Under the pieces are notes generated by a model. That model made no database searches. It had not been told where the DNA came from and saw only the letters and a program-made list of their open reading frames with translations. A DNA stretch of 64,000 bases from Trachythela sp. YZ-2020 (lineage: Eukaryota; Cnidaria; Anthozoa; Malacalcyonacea; Clavulariidae). The stretch covers positions 1,426,001 to 1,490,000 of the forward strand of contig JADLSH010000217.1 in NCBI GenBank assembly GCA_016169945.1. The letters run 5' to 3'. Both the position numbers and the translations under genes were made by a program. This document shows positions 1 to 10,515 of this stretch, one piece after another (the stretch's first letter is position 1; each line of letters opens with the position of its first letter).

Positions 1-682
1 ATAATGATTTAGTAATTAGTCACAATGTGTTGGATCTAGTCCGGAAGGTTTGGAGAAATTAAATAGGATTTTTTTGTTTCACACAATACCTAATGTAAAA
101 CTAAGGTTTTCAAAAGAAGATAAATAGACCACATATACATTAAATACCTGTGAACCAAACAGGAACAACGCGCTTGAGTTCAGCATCGTACGTCCATCCA
201 TAATCTTCAAAAGGAATACAATCTACGATCTGCTTGTTGAAGTTTAACCAGTAGTAAAGCTGATAGTGAACAGGATAAATTGCTTGGCAGAGGGAATCAG
301 GGTCGGGCGGAATTGACTCGATCGGATGACTTGGATTTTAACGTCTTATACAGTCACTCTCGTTTCGACCAGCGTTTCATTGTCCTTTCCGTTGTATAAC
401 AACGTCGGCACGAACTTCACAACGTTGTTGTGCACATCATCATCATCTTCATCATCTGGTGTTCTGGGATACATTCGAAAATCTTCAAATAACGTCAGAC
501 TGCTTCTTTGCTTCATCAGTTTCTTGATTACTCTCACTTTGCCAACGCCAGAAAATGATGATGTTGTATCACACCCTGTTAGAGCATGTATTGCTGGTAG
601 TTTTTCCAGATTTCCTCGCCCAAGTAGTGAACTTCTTTTTCGATGTCGACATACTTGTCATGATCAATTTTCATGTACCATT
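1..682 (-). pseudogene. Duplicated 3' part of HEEADTR-family pseudogene
   Basis: This stretch matches 2648-3329 at a constant offset of 2647 bases with no difference that I could see, and the match stops abruptly after 682. On the minus strand it carries the same C-terminal coding block as the fuller copy: the HALTGCDTTSSF motif, an acidic DDEDDDD stretch and the exon ending in a splice donor. It holds the same frameshift just before the HALTGCD motif, so it is not coding. The copy continues past the left edge of the window, so the full size of the duplication is unknown. The near identity suggests a recent duplication. Confidence 0.8.
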
Positions 683-1129
683 ACAAATTGTAATTTCCCC
701 AATTGCTTCGGCCCTTCCTTCTTTTATTTTTCGTGCTTCAGGATTATTGAATATTATTTTTCATGCTTCAGGATTAGTACCCAAGCAAAACAGATTTTCA
801 TTTTTTGACAGTATTTGGCAATTTTTTTCTCATTTCTTTACTTATGAGAAGAAAATTATTCAAGTTTAAAAGTAAAATATTGGTTTTACAATGGATACAA
901 TAGGTGTCGAAACCGTTGTGAGAGAGATTTAATGTGGAATATTAATGTCCTTGATAGCTCTTTGCCTTTCCCGATTTCAACGGCGGCGAAAATATATTTT
1001 TACAACGATGATAATAACAGCACCTTAGAATGTGGGTATGTCGAAGTTTTTGCTTAATATCTCATGCTTATATTTTAAGAGTTTGTTCCAAATCGAAGTT
1101 TATTCTTATAGACTGGGATTTTTTTTAAC
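683..1129. other. No gene seen, AT-rich spacer
   Basis: The sequence between the end of the duplicated block and the dispersed repeat at 1130 has no supported coding sequence, tRNA or clear repeat. Apparent short reading frames here are low-complexity and overlap on both strands. Confidence 0.5.
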
Positions 1130-1540
1130 AAACTAGCTATTTGCCTAACCTCAAATTTTATTTCACATTTCTATAAAATCGACCATGGAGATTCCAAATC
1201 CGAAATGGGCCAAAAAATATTCGGGCCGGAATTGCTTTTTGTAAATCTCTCTTAAAAAGGGTCCCACGTTTACGCAAAATGGTGCAAATAGTTCTAAATA
1301 CGGTCAAATATGTATATAATCGACTATGAAGATTCAAAATATAATGAAACAAAATGAACCAGAAGTCACGTGTTTAGTGACGTCATCACTTTTCTAAAAA
1401 CACCCGTAAAATGACCATATTTTGCACGAAATTTGTTTATTACCGATAAATATGTATGGATCGACTACAGTAACTGCAAATCCCAAGTTGCCTTCCAAAA
1501 ACATTTAAGTCGACAGTCACGTGTTTTATGACGTCATAAA
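1130..1540 (-). repeat. Dispersed repeat, copy 1 (inverted to 10078-10515)
   Basis: About 400 bases that reappear in reverse complement at 10078-10515 with moderate divergence and small indels. Both copies contain repeated CACGTG and TGACGTCA-like sites spaced through the unit, and the same flank reading AACTAGCTATTTGCCTAACC in this copy. No coding potential and no terminal repeats were recognised, so the element class is unknown. Confidence 0.75.
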
Positions 1541-1664
1541 TGGATCGTAGTATCATCGTCAGGAAGATTAAACGAGAACAAATATGAACATATATATACT
1601 CAGTGTCTTTTCACTGCATATTTTAAAATCAAAATGCATCGCAGCATGTATTTAAGAAACAGGA

Positions 1665-2335
1665 AACATTTTCCGTGTTTCTGTACAGCAGTATAGAAAC
1701 ACGCGTGCCAGCTTAGGAGAACGGGAAATAATCAGTGGGTTCTCCCAAACTACCACAAGTGTTTCTATAACTCTATAGAAACACAGAAAAAATTCTTTCT
1801 ATTTCCTTTATGACCAATATTAGGTATGTATTCCATTATACAATACACGAATCGCGAAATTCGGGCAAAAATCACAGTTAAAGAAAAATATGTAGCAGTG
1901 ACTGGATGATTTAAAATATGCGTATTAAAGTATTCAAATGTTCAATCATGCATTCGTGATTACATATCGCAACAATAAAAACACGAATGCATGACTGAAT
2001 ATTTGAATACTTTAATACGCATATTTTAAATCATCCAGTCACAGCTACGTGTTTTTCTTTAACTGCGATTTTTGCCCGACTCAGAACGCGTCATTTGGAT
2101 GCGCAGCCGAATTTCGCGATTCGTGTATAACGCCGAATAAGTTGCCTAGCAACAATATCCGCATTCAATTTTCATTTTGGCCGACTTTGGTGAAAAAGTT
2201 AGTTAAAGATGATTTAAAATTGCTTGTTTAACAAAACTTGAGGTTGAGAAAGAATTTTTCGGGAAGAAAAGTTTGTTTTAGTATGTTGTATTAAGACTGG
2301 CGGTTTCGATACAGTTATAGAAACACAGCTTCTTT
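1665..2335. repeat. Palindrome-rich region with long inverted repeat
   Basis: A long inverted repeat runs from about 1841 to 2131. Its left arm starts ACACGAATCGCGAAATTCGG and the right arm ends with its complement. The central arms (about 1907-1957 and 1980-2040) are nearly perfect and separated by roughly 20 bases. The right arm has about 25 extra bases near 2080-2105. Around it, the motif GTGTTTCTATA and its complement occur at about 1675, 1692, 1760-1785 and 2320. The structure resembles a foldback or MITE element, but no target duplication was identified. Confidence 0.7.
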
Positions 2336-2421
2336 GGTATTTTAACGAATCAGTGCTCGCCTTTTGAAAAGGTTATTTTATAAAATTAATAAAGATTGAT
2401 ATGTTAAACCTTAATATCTTC

Positions 2422-3762
2422 TTAGGGCAGCCACTCATCTTCATCGCTGTCATTCTCTTCATCTGTTCTAATTTCAAATAATGCCAATTCTATCTCGTTA
2501 TCTTCACTGCTTTCGTTAGCATCGCCATCATCATGACAGCAAAATCGTTTGCAACATGGCTTGTCAAAGTTGTTCTCCGAGTCACTGTCATCGCTCTCTT
2601 GCCAATCGACTGAAGAATTTGGAGATGTTGGTTGTTGTTCACCTAAAATAATGATTTAGTAATTAGTCACAATGTGTTGGATCTAGTCCGGAAGGTTTGG
2701 AGAAATTAAATAGGATTTTTTTGTTTCACACAATACCTAATGTAAAACTAAGGTTTTCAAAAGAAGATAAATAGACCACATATACATTAAATACCTGTGA
2801 ACCAAACAGGAACAACGCGCTTGAGTTCAGCATCGTACGTCCATCCATAATCTTCAAAAGGAATACAATCTACGATCTGCTTGTTGAAGTTTAACCAGTA
2901 GTAAAGCTGATAGTGAACAGGATAAATTGCTTGGCAGAGGGAATCAGGGTCGGGCGGAATTGACTCGATCGGATGACTTGGATTTTAACGTCTTATACAG
3001 TCACTCTCGTTTCGACCAGCGTTTCATTGTCCTTTCCGTTGTATAACAACGTCGGCACGAACTTCACAACGTTGTTGTGCACATCATCATCATCTTCATC
3101 ATCTGGTGTTCTGGGATACATTCGAAAATCTTCAAATAACGTCAGACTGCTTCTTTGCTTCATCAGTTTCTTGATTACTCTCACTTTGCCAACGCCAGAA
3201 AATGATGATGTTGTATCACACCCTGTTAGAGCATGTATTGCTGGTAGTTTTTCCAGATTTCCTCGCCCAAGTAGTGAACTTCTTTTTCGATGTCGACATA
3301 CTTGTCATGATCAATTTTCATGTACCATTTGTGTGCTGGCTTTTGTACATGATATGCATAAATCATCAGAAAGAATACGTCTGTATCCTTTGCAACGACG
3401 ATCACATTCGTATCCTGAAGATACGCATGAAGGATTAGGCGAGTATCTGCCTCTTCATGATTACACTTAAAGAAAGTTTTTGTTTCATCTTTTGTAATCA
3501 TCCACGTTTCTTCTTTTTCGGTGAATATGAGTGGGACAGAAACGTGCTTCTTTGCATCTTGACTCTTGAAAAAATTTGCAGCCATGTTGATCAAATCTGT
3601 TTTATTGTCGATGTTGTGAAAAAATGACAACCACTCGTTACCTTTCAGCATTTCTTGATCGAAACCTTGAACATGAACTCTTCGGCTCTCTTCTCCTCTC
3701 TCGCTTCTCGTACAGCTTTTAACACTTCCCTCATAATAGGTATCATTGATAATCTCTATCAA
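2422..3762 (-). pseudogene. HEEADTR-family gene, C-terminal part (broken)
   Basis: The minus strand encodes the C-terminal half of a protein family common in cnidarian genomes and usually annotated only as uncharacterised. Visible in order are a block ending in NHEEADTRLILHAYLQ, a VVAKDTDVFFL segment, HALTGCDTTSSF, and a Tyr/Trp-rich segment with DYGWTYDAELK. The spaced acidic residues (HEEADTR, DTDV, GCDTT) resemble PIN/FEN-like nuclease folds, but that is inference. A 152-nt intron (2643-2794) with GT donor and AG acceptor joins to an acidic, Cys-containing last exon with stop at 2422-2424. A frameshift lies at about 3226-3240, just before HALTGCD, another near 3000, and an in-frame stop near 2960, so this copy is dead. 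Confidence 0.7.
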
Positions 3763-4118
3763 TAGGATTTAAGTCATCTTGTGGAGTTGCAAGCTTCAAA
3801 AGATTTATCAACCACTCTCTATATGTCTGTTTAGGTACATCTCATAGCAGACATCCCATCAATCAGCCATCTTGCGTTTTGCGGACACTCCTGAGTTGCA
3901 GCTTCTGATTGATCAATGATAAAATTGCGAAGTAAGTGCTTCTGTGCGGGTTGCACAGTTCCTTCTGGTGTTGCTATGGAAAGTGGAACGGAAGTAAGAG
4001 GTTACCACATGGCATCTTCGACGTAAATGCTCAATGGATTTCCAAAAGCTGGATCTTCTTTCAGAACTGAAACTTTTCTCCGTTGCTTTGCTTTGTTGGA
4101 AAGGCCTGTCCGCGATTT

Positions 4119-4322
4119 CTATTTATTTATAGGCTCGAAGAAATTAACTGTAGCTTTTACCAAGTGATCTTCTACAAACTCTTTGTACCTTTTACAACCC
4201 GAGATCAGGAGCTCGCAGCATGTCAGATAATCTAACTCTTTACCAGTGGTAATGTGTCGAGCTGCTCCTGCAGCAAATGGGTCGATCTGATAATCTTGAA
4301 ACTTTTGTTCAAGTTTGCTCAC
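4119..4322 (-). pseudogene. HEEADTR-family gene, middle fragment
   Basis: A 67-codon minus-strand block beginning MSKLEQKFQDYQIDPFAAGA and ending FFEPINK. The pattern 'KFxxYxIDPF...TGK...FVEDxLV...FFxPI' is typical of the segment that precedes the nuclease-like block in this family. It lies between the C-terminal part (to 3762) and the TIR element starting at 4482. The linker at 3763-4118 still reads like family sequence in pieces but has no continuous frame. Treat it as part of one minus-strand pseudogene spanning about 2422-9613. Confidence 0.55.
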
Positions 4323-4473
4323 ATGACCTACATGAAGCTCTTTACCACCTGCTGTGGTTTCTTTATGAACGGTAGATGTGGAAAGGTTGATATTAATTTT
4401 AAACTCTGTTCTAAGTCATGCATGGATCTGCGACGTCTTCACACAAGTATTCTCAGTGTTTATATCAGTGCTG

Positions 4474-4481
4474 TAACCTGA
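4474..4481. repeat. Target-site duplication, left (TAACCTGA)
   Basis: The 8-mer TAACCTGA directly precedes the element starting at 4482 and recurs at 7460-7467 directly after its end. Confidence 0.8.
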
Positions 4482-4639
4482 GTAGTAATATAGGGGCCGA
4501 TCGACCCTTATTTTTGGGGGTGTGCGGGGGTGTGCGAGAGTGTGCGAGAGTTTTGAGAGTGTGCAACATCATTAACATAATTATGTATTGACGTCATAAT
4601 GATATGCAAGGTGAGTTTGGGCGAAACAGTCATTATGTT

Positions 4640-4905
4640 GAGTTGCTCCAAATCGAGCGAGCTTTGCTCCATATCGAGCGAGCTTAGCTCCAAATCGAGC
4701 GAGCTTTGCTCCATATCGAGAGAGCTTAGCTCCAAATCGAGCGAGCTTAGCTCCATATCGAGCGAGCTTTGCTCCATATCGAGCGAGCTTTGCCCATATC
4801 GAGCGAGCTGAGCTCCATATCGAGCGAGCTTAGCTCCAAATCGAGCGAGCTTAGCTCCATATCGAGAGAGCTTAGCTCCAAATCGAGCGAGCTTAGCTAA
4901 GCTCG
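4640..4905. repeat. 21-bp minisatellite
   Basis: About twelve units alternating AGCTCCAAATCGAGCGAG and AGCTCCATATCGAGCGAG types with a 21-base period; the last unit ends in a self-complementary AGCTTAGCTAAGCTCGC. Because 21 is a multiple of three it reads as repetitive peptide in every frame; this is not a gene. Confidence 0.9.
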
Positions 4906-4910
4906 CTCGA

Positions 4911-5186
4911 TGATAAAGATAAGGAAGATAAAGATAAGGAAGATAAAGATAAGGAAGATAAAGATAAGGAAGATAAAGTTAAGGAAGATAAAGATAAGGA
5001 AGATAAAGATAAGGAAGATAAATATAAGGAAGATAAATATAAGGAAGATAAATATAAGGAAGATAAATATAAGGAAGATAAATATAAGGAAGATAAATAT
5101 AAGGAAGATAAATATAAGGAAGATAAATATAAGGAAGATAAATATAAGGAAGATAAATATAAGGAAGATAAAGATAAGGATAAGTC
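4911..5186. repeat. 15-bp minisatellite (GATAAAGATAAGGAA)n
   Basis: About 18 tandem 15-base units. The first seven or so read GATAAAGATAAGGAA, then a block of units reads GATAAATATAAGGAA, and the last returns to the first type. It follows the 21-bp array directly and is followed by a degenerate GCTCGG-rich region to about 5340. Confidence 0.92.
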
Positions 5187-5429
5187 GGTTCCAAGGTATA
5201 TATACTAGGCTCGGAGATATACGCTCGGATATATATGGCTCGGGCCTATCCTTATATGTTAGAGCTCGGCTAGGGCCTATCCTTATGTCTTAGAGCTCGG
5301 CTCGAAGCTAAGCTCGCTCTATATGGAGGTTGGCTCGTTCGATATGAAGCTAACATCGCTCGATATTCAATTATTCAATTTTAGGATTCAATGATTCACT
5401 CTTAGGATTTGGAGTTTAAGAATAATACG

Positions 5430-6130
5430 TTCTTAGAAGCAGGCCCAGAGCAGACCTTATTTACTTTGTTAAAATATATTTAATATTGGGTAGATTTCAG
5501 ATTGGAGACCTTACTAACGCTGTAAAAGAAATTATTATCAATAAATGTGTTTTAAAAATTAATTCTGTGTGTGTTGTATGTACATTGTACAATATTTCCC
5601 CGTCCTATAATAATATATTCTAAATTTATTAAAATTTTTAAGCTAGAAAATCTTAATTGCCCGTAATTACCTAACAAACGCTAAATGTTTGTATACAATG
5701 TTTGTATATGCTTATAAATCTCGCTTAAAAATTACTGCTTTTCCCACTCTGCTACGTCTAAAACGCTTGAAACTTTGTAAGGTTTAAATCCCTGTAAGAA
5801 CTATGTTTATACAATCGCTTGGCAAACATATATTTGTATTGCTCTATAACACCTTAGCTATGCCGATTAAACCTTAAGATCTTCTCGTTTTAGAAAGCTA
5901 TATCTCTGCTTGTTATTATTTCGCATAAGGTAATAATACTTTACTAGGTTAAGCGTCGCTATATTAGTTATCTAAGCCGTTTCGTATAAGGTGATATTAG
6001 ATACGAAAATATATTATTTACTCGTTGTCGAACTGGACTGTGTTTGGAACACAACGCTTGGCAAATATATAGAAACGTCTAGCTATTGTGATAAAAAGCG
6101 TCAGGATTAACTCTTTTTGTGACGAAAATG
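5430..6130. repeat. Repeat block shared (inverted) with 51.7-52.5 kb
   Basis: This non-coding block recurs in reverse complement at about 51690-52480, sharing for example the CCGTCCTATAATAATATA stretch and the region around AAGCGTCGCTATATTAG. It is internal sequence of the TIR element family seen at 4482-7459. Confidence 0.75.
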
Positions 6131-6197
6131 TTGAGCTCAGCTTAATGACTGTTTTGTCCAAACTTGCCTTACATATCATTATGACGTCAATACATAA

Positions 6198-7278
6198 CTA
6201 GAAATACATGCTTGCAGTAACCCCTCGCCCCAGCTGAACATTGCCAGACATTACATTCCAAAACATTACTATTGCTAATCTTTTTTATCAAAAAATCTGC
6301 CATGCAAAGGTTGTAGGCGAGTCGGATATCTGCGTTCAAAACAAATTTTTGGCTTAGAAACCAGAATTAGATCCTTGGCTCACACCCCTCTTCACGACGC
6401 AATCAAAGGCTATCGCCAAATTAAATGTTTTACCTGACGTAATCACTGTGGCTTCCTTATAAATTTGCCATTAAAAGAGTGGAAGGAAACAATATTATTT
6501 TGGGAAATTTATTTTGAAAGAATAAAAAATGGAAATTTTGTTTCAAGAAGAGGAAGCACAGTAGCCATGGCAACACGATAAAATAAACTCCTTTTATGGA
6601 GTACAAAACAACAGGTTACAAAAACTACAAAAATAATTAAAATATTAGTTGTTTTAGCCATACAAATCTGAGATATATGGTGTAGGTATGTTCTTATGCA
6701 TTCTATAAGCTTCAAATTAATGTTTAAATGCAACCTTCCGTTTACTAAAAGTAAAACGTTGCCAAAAGTTTATAAAACTAAATTGCCTTTTATAAATTAG
6801 TTTTTGAAATTAAATCAGTAGAAAATATACAAATTCTCTCGTGTGAAACGATTTCGCTTTCCTTTTAAGTTGGAACTTTTTGATAGCATAAAATATAGGA
6901 TATTTTAATTGTGAAAAAATGAAAATCTATGTAAATAAAACAACATTCTTACGGCTATATCAACAATTTAATATAAGAAAATTGCCATATTTTTTCGACT
7001 ATCTATCTCTATTTATCCTTTTTTATAAAGTATAAACGATAAATTTGTTCCGCAGCTTTCCTGAAGTCCCAAAAAGAATTACTGATATGACTTACTCATG
7101 TTTTTTTACAATTCGCTCATTCGCTCCTAACAAAGATTAGTGAGATGACCACCCATCACACCCATGCGCCCGCAAAACTTGATGAACTTTGGATTTCCCA
7201 TTGCTTTCCTTTTTTTCCGGGTGTAAATATCCGCGCGGAATTAGTACCCTCGCACGGCGCTTCGCGCCGGCTCGGGGA
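6198..7278 (-). mobile_element. Helitron-like element, copy A
   Basis: In the minus orientation the element starts TCCCCGAGCCGGCGCGAAGC and ends CATGTATTTCTAG, matching the Helitron rule (5' TC, 3' CTRR). It lies between A and T with no target duplication: the host reads ACATAA before it and TTATG after it. The same host sequence is uninterrupted (ACATAATTATG) in the terminal repeat at about 7370, giving an empty site. A strong hairpin (CGGCGC-GAA-GCGCCG) lies near the 5' end; no clear hairpin was found near the 3' CTAG, which is atypical. No Rep/helicase is encoded, so it is non-autonomous. Confidence 0.75.
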
Positions 7279-7459
7279 TTATGTTAATGATGTTGCACAC
7301 TCTCAAAACTCAACATAATGACTGTTTCGCCCAAACTCACCTTGCATATCATTATGACGTCTATACATAATTATGTTAATGATGTTGCACACTCTCAAAA
7401 CTCTCGCACACCCCCGCACACCCCCAAAAATAAGGGTCGATCGGCCCCTATATTAGTAC

Positions 7460-7467
7460 TAACCTGA
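7460..7467. repeat. Target-site duplication, right (TAACCTGA)
   Basis: Direct copy of the 8-mer at 4474-4481, directly following the TIR element. Confidence 0.8.
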
Positions 7468-8716
7468 TCGGAAAGGACCTGCAGTGCCCTTTGTTCTCCG
7501 TTATAGATCTCCGCGATTAAGTCTCCGTGAATTGCCAAAAACGTCTCGCCTGATAAACTGCCTCTAAAGCCTCTTTCGCTTAGCTCTTTAAATGCTGGAC
7601 TGTCGTCCGTCTCAAGCTTACGCAGGTTGACGTTTTGAAAAGACATGTACAAAGTTTAGAGACTATATGGGGGGGCGAGGGGCTAGAGCGGTTTTTAAAT
7701 AATCAAAGTCAGTTTTAAATAACTAATGAAAAACCGTACCTGTAAGTAAGGGTTGGAATAGTGTGCGGTTACTATCATGAGTTGTACCTTTACTAGTCTT
7801 CGCTTCTTGTCTGCCGTAATTATTGTCTATGGTAGCATGAGTTGCGAGCCCTTTAGCCATCATAGTTGACTTGCGTCTGTCTGCAGAAACCACTCTTGTC
7901 CAGGTGATATTTTGTATTCTAATATGGCTATACGAAACAGTATTATTGAGTTTATGCAGCATTGACACGACTTCCTTGCTTCTCGTTAGGCGATGCACTA
8001 TCATTCCAGCCACAGTCTGCTTAGCCGTTCTTTCTTTGGTCAAAAGGAATTCCCAGTGCGACACCATTGACAAAATTTTTGTGGCGACTTATCGCGATCT
8101 TGTAATGGCATACCCGAAACCATTGACTTTATATGCAGGATTTGTAGAAGCATAGATAACATTGTAGATTTCTTTAAGTGGACCCTTGTCTAACATCTCC
8201 AAAAGTTTATCAGGGGTGTAGGGCCACTTCTTTTCCTGGTCGATTCTGGCTTCCATTTTGCATCTTATCATTGTAGTAAATGCTTTTGTCAGATCGTCGT
8301 CCTGCAGTCCATGACCTCGTAACGTTGCTACTGTGAACTCGCAAGGATTAATGTCTACTGCATGTACAATTACGTGGCGACCTTTTGGAAAGAATCCTAG
8401 ATCATCTGTAAATTCTTCAATAAGTTTTCTTTTCAATGACCGCTTATCAGACAAGAAAGGCCTGCAGCCCTCTTCATTGGACAAATTTTGGTAATCTCTT
8501 AGTAGGTCACTTAACAAGTAAGCATTTTGCTTGTGAAGAATTTAAAAGTATTGCTTCAACATCGTTTGCACGATTCTTATGCTGTTGGTCTTCCTGCTCT
8601 TTTTTCGTTGTTGGTGCTAACGCTAACTTGATGTAGCAAGACTGATGGTAGTAAACATCTATTGCAAATAGATCGTGGCAAAGTCCACTTGCAACTTGCA
8701 ACCAACAACAGCCTGC
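7468..8716 (-). pseudogene. HEEADTR-family gene, N-terminal and middle blocks
   Basis: Three minus-strand blocks in different frames. 8701-8507 contains GLCHDLFAIDVYYHQSCY. 8517-8089 contains a KGRHVIVHAVDINPCEF segment. 8073-7723 contains KERTAKQTVAGMIVHRLTRS, a SYSHIRIQN segment and a DNNYGRQE...KGTTHDSNRTLFQP signature. The order and signatures match the N-terminal two thirds of the same cnidarian family. 7652-7468 holds a further block (FKELSERGFRGSLSGETF) ending at the TIR element insertion. Frame changes between blocks could be introns or frameshifts; stops inside make a pseudogene most likely. Confidence 0.6.
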
Positions 8717-8718
8717 TA

Positions 8719-9134
8719 CACTGTTATTTTCAGGAAGTTATTTTAACTCCCCTATTACTCCTTTTTGGGGAGATAAAATTTTAACCCCATATTTCGAGTT
8801 AAAATAACTCCTTTATTGGGGTTACATTTTAACTCCGAAATGAGAGTTATTGTAACTCCAAAGTGGAGTTAAATTGTAACCCCAGAAATGGAGTTATTTG
8901 TATTAACTCCGAAATGAGAGTTATTGTAACTCCAAAAGTGGAGTTAAATTGTAACCCCAGAAATGGAGTTATTTGTATTAACTCCGAAATGAGAGTTATT
9001 GTAACTCCAAATAGTGGAGTTAAATTTTAACCCCAGAAATGGAGTTATTTGTAACTCCAAAAAACGGATTATTTTGTACCTTTGTTGCCAACCCCCGTTT
9101 TTGGACTTAAAATAACTCCCTGAAAATAACAGTA
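8719..9134. mobile_element. MITE with internal 75-bp tandem repeats
   Basis: Terminal inverted repeats read (C/T)ACTGTTATTTTCAGG and are flanked by TA on both sides (8717-8718 and 9135-9136). The interior is made of AACTCC/GGAGTT words, with about three tandem copies of a 74-75-base unit starting AACTCCGAAATGAGAGTT at 8831, 8905 and 8980. The element sits inside the HEEADTR-family pseudogene, separating the 9135-9613 part from the 7468-8716 part. No coding capacity. Confidence 0.78.
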
Positions 9135-9613
9135 TAGCGGACGCATTAAAACGATGTTGGGCATCCTTCAAAAATATTTCCTGTCTCTCCTGTAAAGTTT
9201 ACAGGCCTTTTCATCAGTGCACCTAGCAAGACCACCTTCATTGTATGGCTTGTCGTGGGACGATCTTTGCGAGTTACAGATGAAACAAAGTCGTTTGTGT
9301 TTGAGGTATTTACTTGTCGACCTTCGATTAACGGCTGTAACTTTTTCCGTTTCCAACGAGACGTCTTCAATGCATTCATCTTCAGATTCTATCAAGCCGT
9401 GCCTATCAATAAACTGCTGAATCTTAGTTTGAAGATCTGTTCGACATGACGCGTGAGCATTTCCAAATGCGCCGTTTGAAGATTCACTTTTCCTAAATAC
9501 TTGTGTAAATACAAACTTTGGTAATTCTGTAGGAATGCGAATTTTTGACCAAAGAAGCGCTTGGCTTTTGAGAGATGGTCATCCCTTTTCGGTAAAATTA
9601 CTCTGCTTGACAT
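9135..9613 (-). pseudogene. HEEADTR-family gene, N-terminal region
   Basis: Minus-strand reading gives a block ending YLGKVNLQTAHLEML, then in another frame a block with CFICNSQRSSHDKPYNEGGL and DEKACKLYRRDRKYF. The paired cysteines (CFIC) and following CTDEKAC pattern match the N-terminal zinc-binding-like region of the family. The MITE at 8719-9134 cuts the gene directly downstream. The true start is not visible. Confidence 0.5.
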
Positions 9614-10077
9614 CAGTTGCTAATAAACCATCGCATAGTAAGCAGATTTTTTTCCGGACGTGTCAAGCGAAAGAAACGGCTGTTTCAACGATATTTAACG
9701 TTATATAATACGTTTGCGTAAGATGTTTTCCTCGTCATTTGTCTTGATGCTTTATGTTTTATTCGAGTTATTAAAGTAATAGACTTAAATGACAACACGC
9801 TAGCTAGTAGCTATTACTAAAATGCTATTTATAGTAAATTGGCATGGCACTTGTGTAAATACGTATGCTAACATTGCAAGTTAAAGGCTTTATAATTCTC
9901 ACGCTAAAGGCTATACCACTTGCTAATTATTGTTATATGCGAAAATTTGCGTAAGAATGCTTTGCCATTGACATGTGTAAAAGTTTAAATTATCGTAGTA
10001 AATGCAATATAGATTTATCATCATTCAACCTTTTTGAGCAAAAACACGAGGTTTTTTAAATGATTTTAAGATCAACT
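9614..10077. other. No gene seen
   Basis: AT-rich sequence without recognisable coding, RNA or repeat features. Confidence 0.5.
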
Positions 10078-10515
10078 GATGACGTCATAAAACACGTGAC
10101 TGTCGATTTAAATGTTTTTGGAAGGCAACTTGGGATTTGGAGTTATTGTAGTCGATCCATACATATTTATCGTTAATAAACCAATTTCGTGCAAAAATAT
10201 GGTCCTTTTACGGGTGTTTTTAGAAAAGTGATGACGTCATTAAACACGTGACTACTGGTTCATTTTGTTTCTTTATATTTTGAATGTTCATAGTCGATTG
10301 TATTCATATTTGACCGTATTTAGAACTATTTGCACCATTTTGCATAAACGTGGGATCCTTGTTAAGAGAGATTTACAAAAAGCAATGACGTCACAAAATA
10401 CGTAATTTACGGCCCGAATTTTTTTTGGCCCATTTCGGATTTGGAATCTCCATGGTCGATTTCATAGAAATATGATATGAAATTTGAGGTTAGGCAAATA
10501 GCTAGTTTGTTCAAA
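10078..10515 (+). repeat. Dispersed repeat, copy 2 (inverted to 1130-1540)
   Basis: Reverse-complement partner of 1130-1540. It begins with TGATGACGTCATAAAACACG, keeps the repeated CACGTG and GACGTCA sites, and ends AGGTTAGGCAAATAGCTAG. Divergence is visible as scattered substitutions and small indels. Confidence 0.75.

Larger units (their letters stand above)
4482..7459. mobile_element. Non-autonomous TIR element, Mutator-like candidate
   Basis: Both ends carry terminal inverted repeats of about 150 bases starting GTA(G/C)TAATATAGGGGCC, with a G-rich stretch and an internal palindrome around TTATGTATTGACGTCATAA. The flanks are perfect 8-bp duplications (TAACCTGA). Long TIRs plus an 8-bp duplication fit Mutator-like elements best; hAT or P elements also make 8-bp duplications. 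No transposase is encoded. Inside are a 21-bp minisatellite, a 15-bp minisatellite, a block shared with 51.8-52.5 kb, and a Helitron-like insertion. The right end carries a second, inner copy of part of its own terminal sequence (about 6130-6197 continuing at 7279). The element interrupts the minus-strand HEEADTR-family pseudogene. Confidence 0.8.

Noticed and set aside
326..808. Plus-strand 160-codon frame with Ser-rich segment, also at 2973-3470
   Set aside because: It is the antisense of the HEEADTR-family coding block; the Ser run is the complement of the acidic Asp/Glu stretch.
4640..5186. CRISPR-like array
   Set aside because: Units are directly adjacent without spacers and the context is eukaryotic.
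4508..5293. Repetitive Ser/Glu/Leu and Lys/Ile/Arg frames
   Set aside because: They come from minisatellites with periods of 21 and 15 bases, both multiples of three.
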